Shown here: in pieces, positions 22,429 through 22,431 of the stretch
Layout of the letters: the number at the start of each line of letters is the position of its first letter
Position numbering within the stretch: position 1 is the first letter of the stretch
Assembly (NCBI GenBank): GCA_002372855.1
Contig: DFIZ01000049.1
Span: 1 to 22,431 of the forward strand
DNA: 22,431 bases
DNA from: Bacteroidales bacterium UBA3684
Lineage (GTDB): Bacteria; Bacteroidota; Bacteroidia; Bacteroidales; P3
Direction: 5' to 3'
Made by a program: the position numbers and the translations under genes
Notes under the pieces: generated by a model
Databases searched by the model: none
Told to the model about the DNA's origin: nothing
What the model saw: only the letters and a program-made list of their open reading frames with translations

Positions 22429-22431
22429 TCA

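Overview
The window looks like a piece of a high-GC Bacteroidales (Bacteroidota) chromosome. The evidence is a giant secreted protein with a type IX secretion (Por) C-terminal sorting domain, a surface lipoprotein with a fimbrillin-like front and GLUG repeats, the two-domain Bacteroidota form of LptD, a GldA-like ABC ATPase, and promoters of the Bacteroides type (TTTG, about 19 bp, TAnnTTTG) instead of the E. coli -35/-10. Family or genus cannot be fixed from the sequence alone. No rRNA, tRNA, CRISPR array, transposase or phage gene was seen.

Layout. Positions 1-227 are repeats only: one arm of an inverted repeat shared with the other end of the window, then three palindromes of a dispersed family (10-bp arms GAGACGCRGC / GCYGCGTCTC). 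A promoter at 228-258 starts a three-gene operon on the + strand: a ~4,047-residue T9SS surface protein (369-12512), a 65-residue acidic small protein overlapping it by 4 bp (12509-12706), and a 765-residue surface lipoprotein (12742-15039). A tract of 11-bp-spaced units and a terminator follow. Genes on the - strand are a MerR-type regulator (15217-15534) and lptD (15546-18119). From a shared face-to-face promoter region (18139-18211), an N-acetylmuramoyl-L-alanine amidase with two SPOR domains (18236-20092) runs the other way, followed by a GldA-like ABC ATPase (20127-20819), pyrF (20910-21797) and a small four-helix membrane protein (21794-22258). A repeat-derived terminator and the second inverted-repeat arm close the window.

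How the genes fit together. Most are cell-envelope genes: a secreted adhesin-like giant with a co-transcribed surface lipoprotein that carries related GLUG modules, outer-membrane LPS assembly (LptD), peptidoglycan splitting at division (amidase-SPOR), and an ABC ATPase. PyrF (UMP synthesis) is the housekeeping exception.

The most unusual theme is short repeats entering protein-coding genes without breaking the frame. The same GAGACGC palindrome that lies between genes at both ends occurs twice in frame in the amidase linker. A different hairpin-forming repeat sits in frame inside pyrF, carrying Leu/Ser codons otherwise almost absent here. A 9-bp CCGGAANNN tandem appears both as a Pro-Glu-x linker in the amidase and as non-coding DNA before pyrF. 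One palindrome pair appears to have become the terminator of the last operon. Extreme codon bias also leaves a spurious antisense frame open through almost the whole giant gene.
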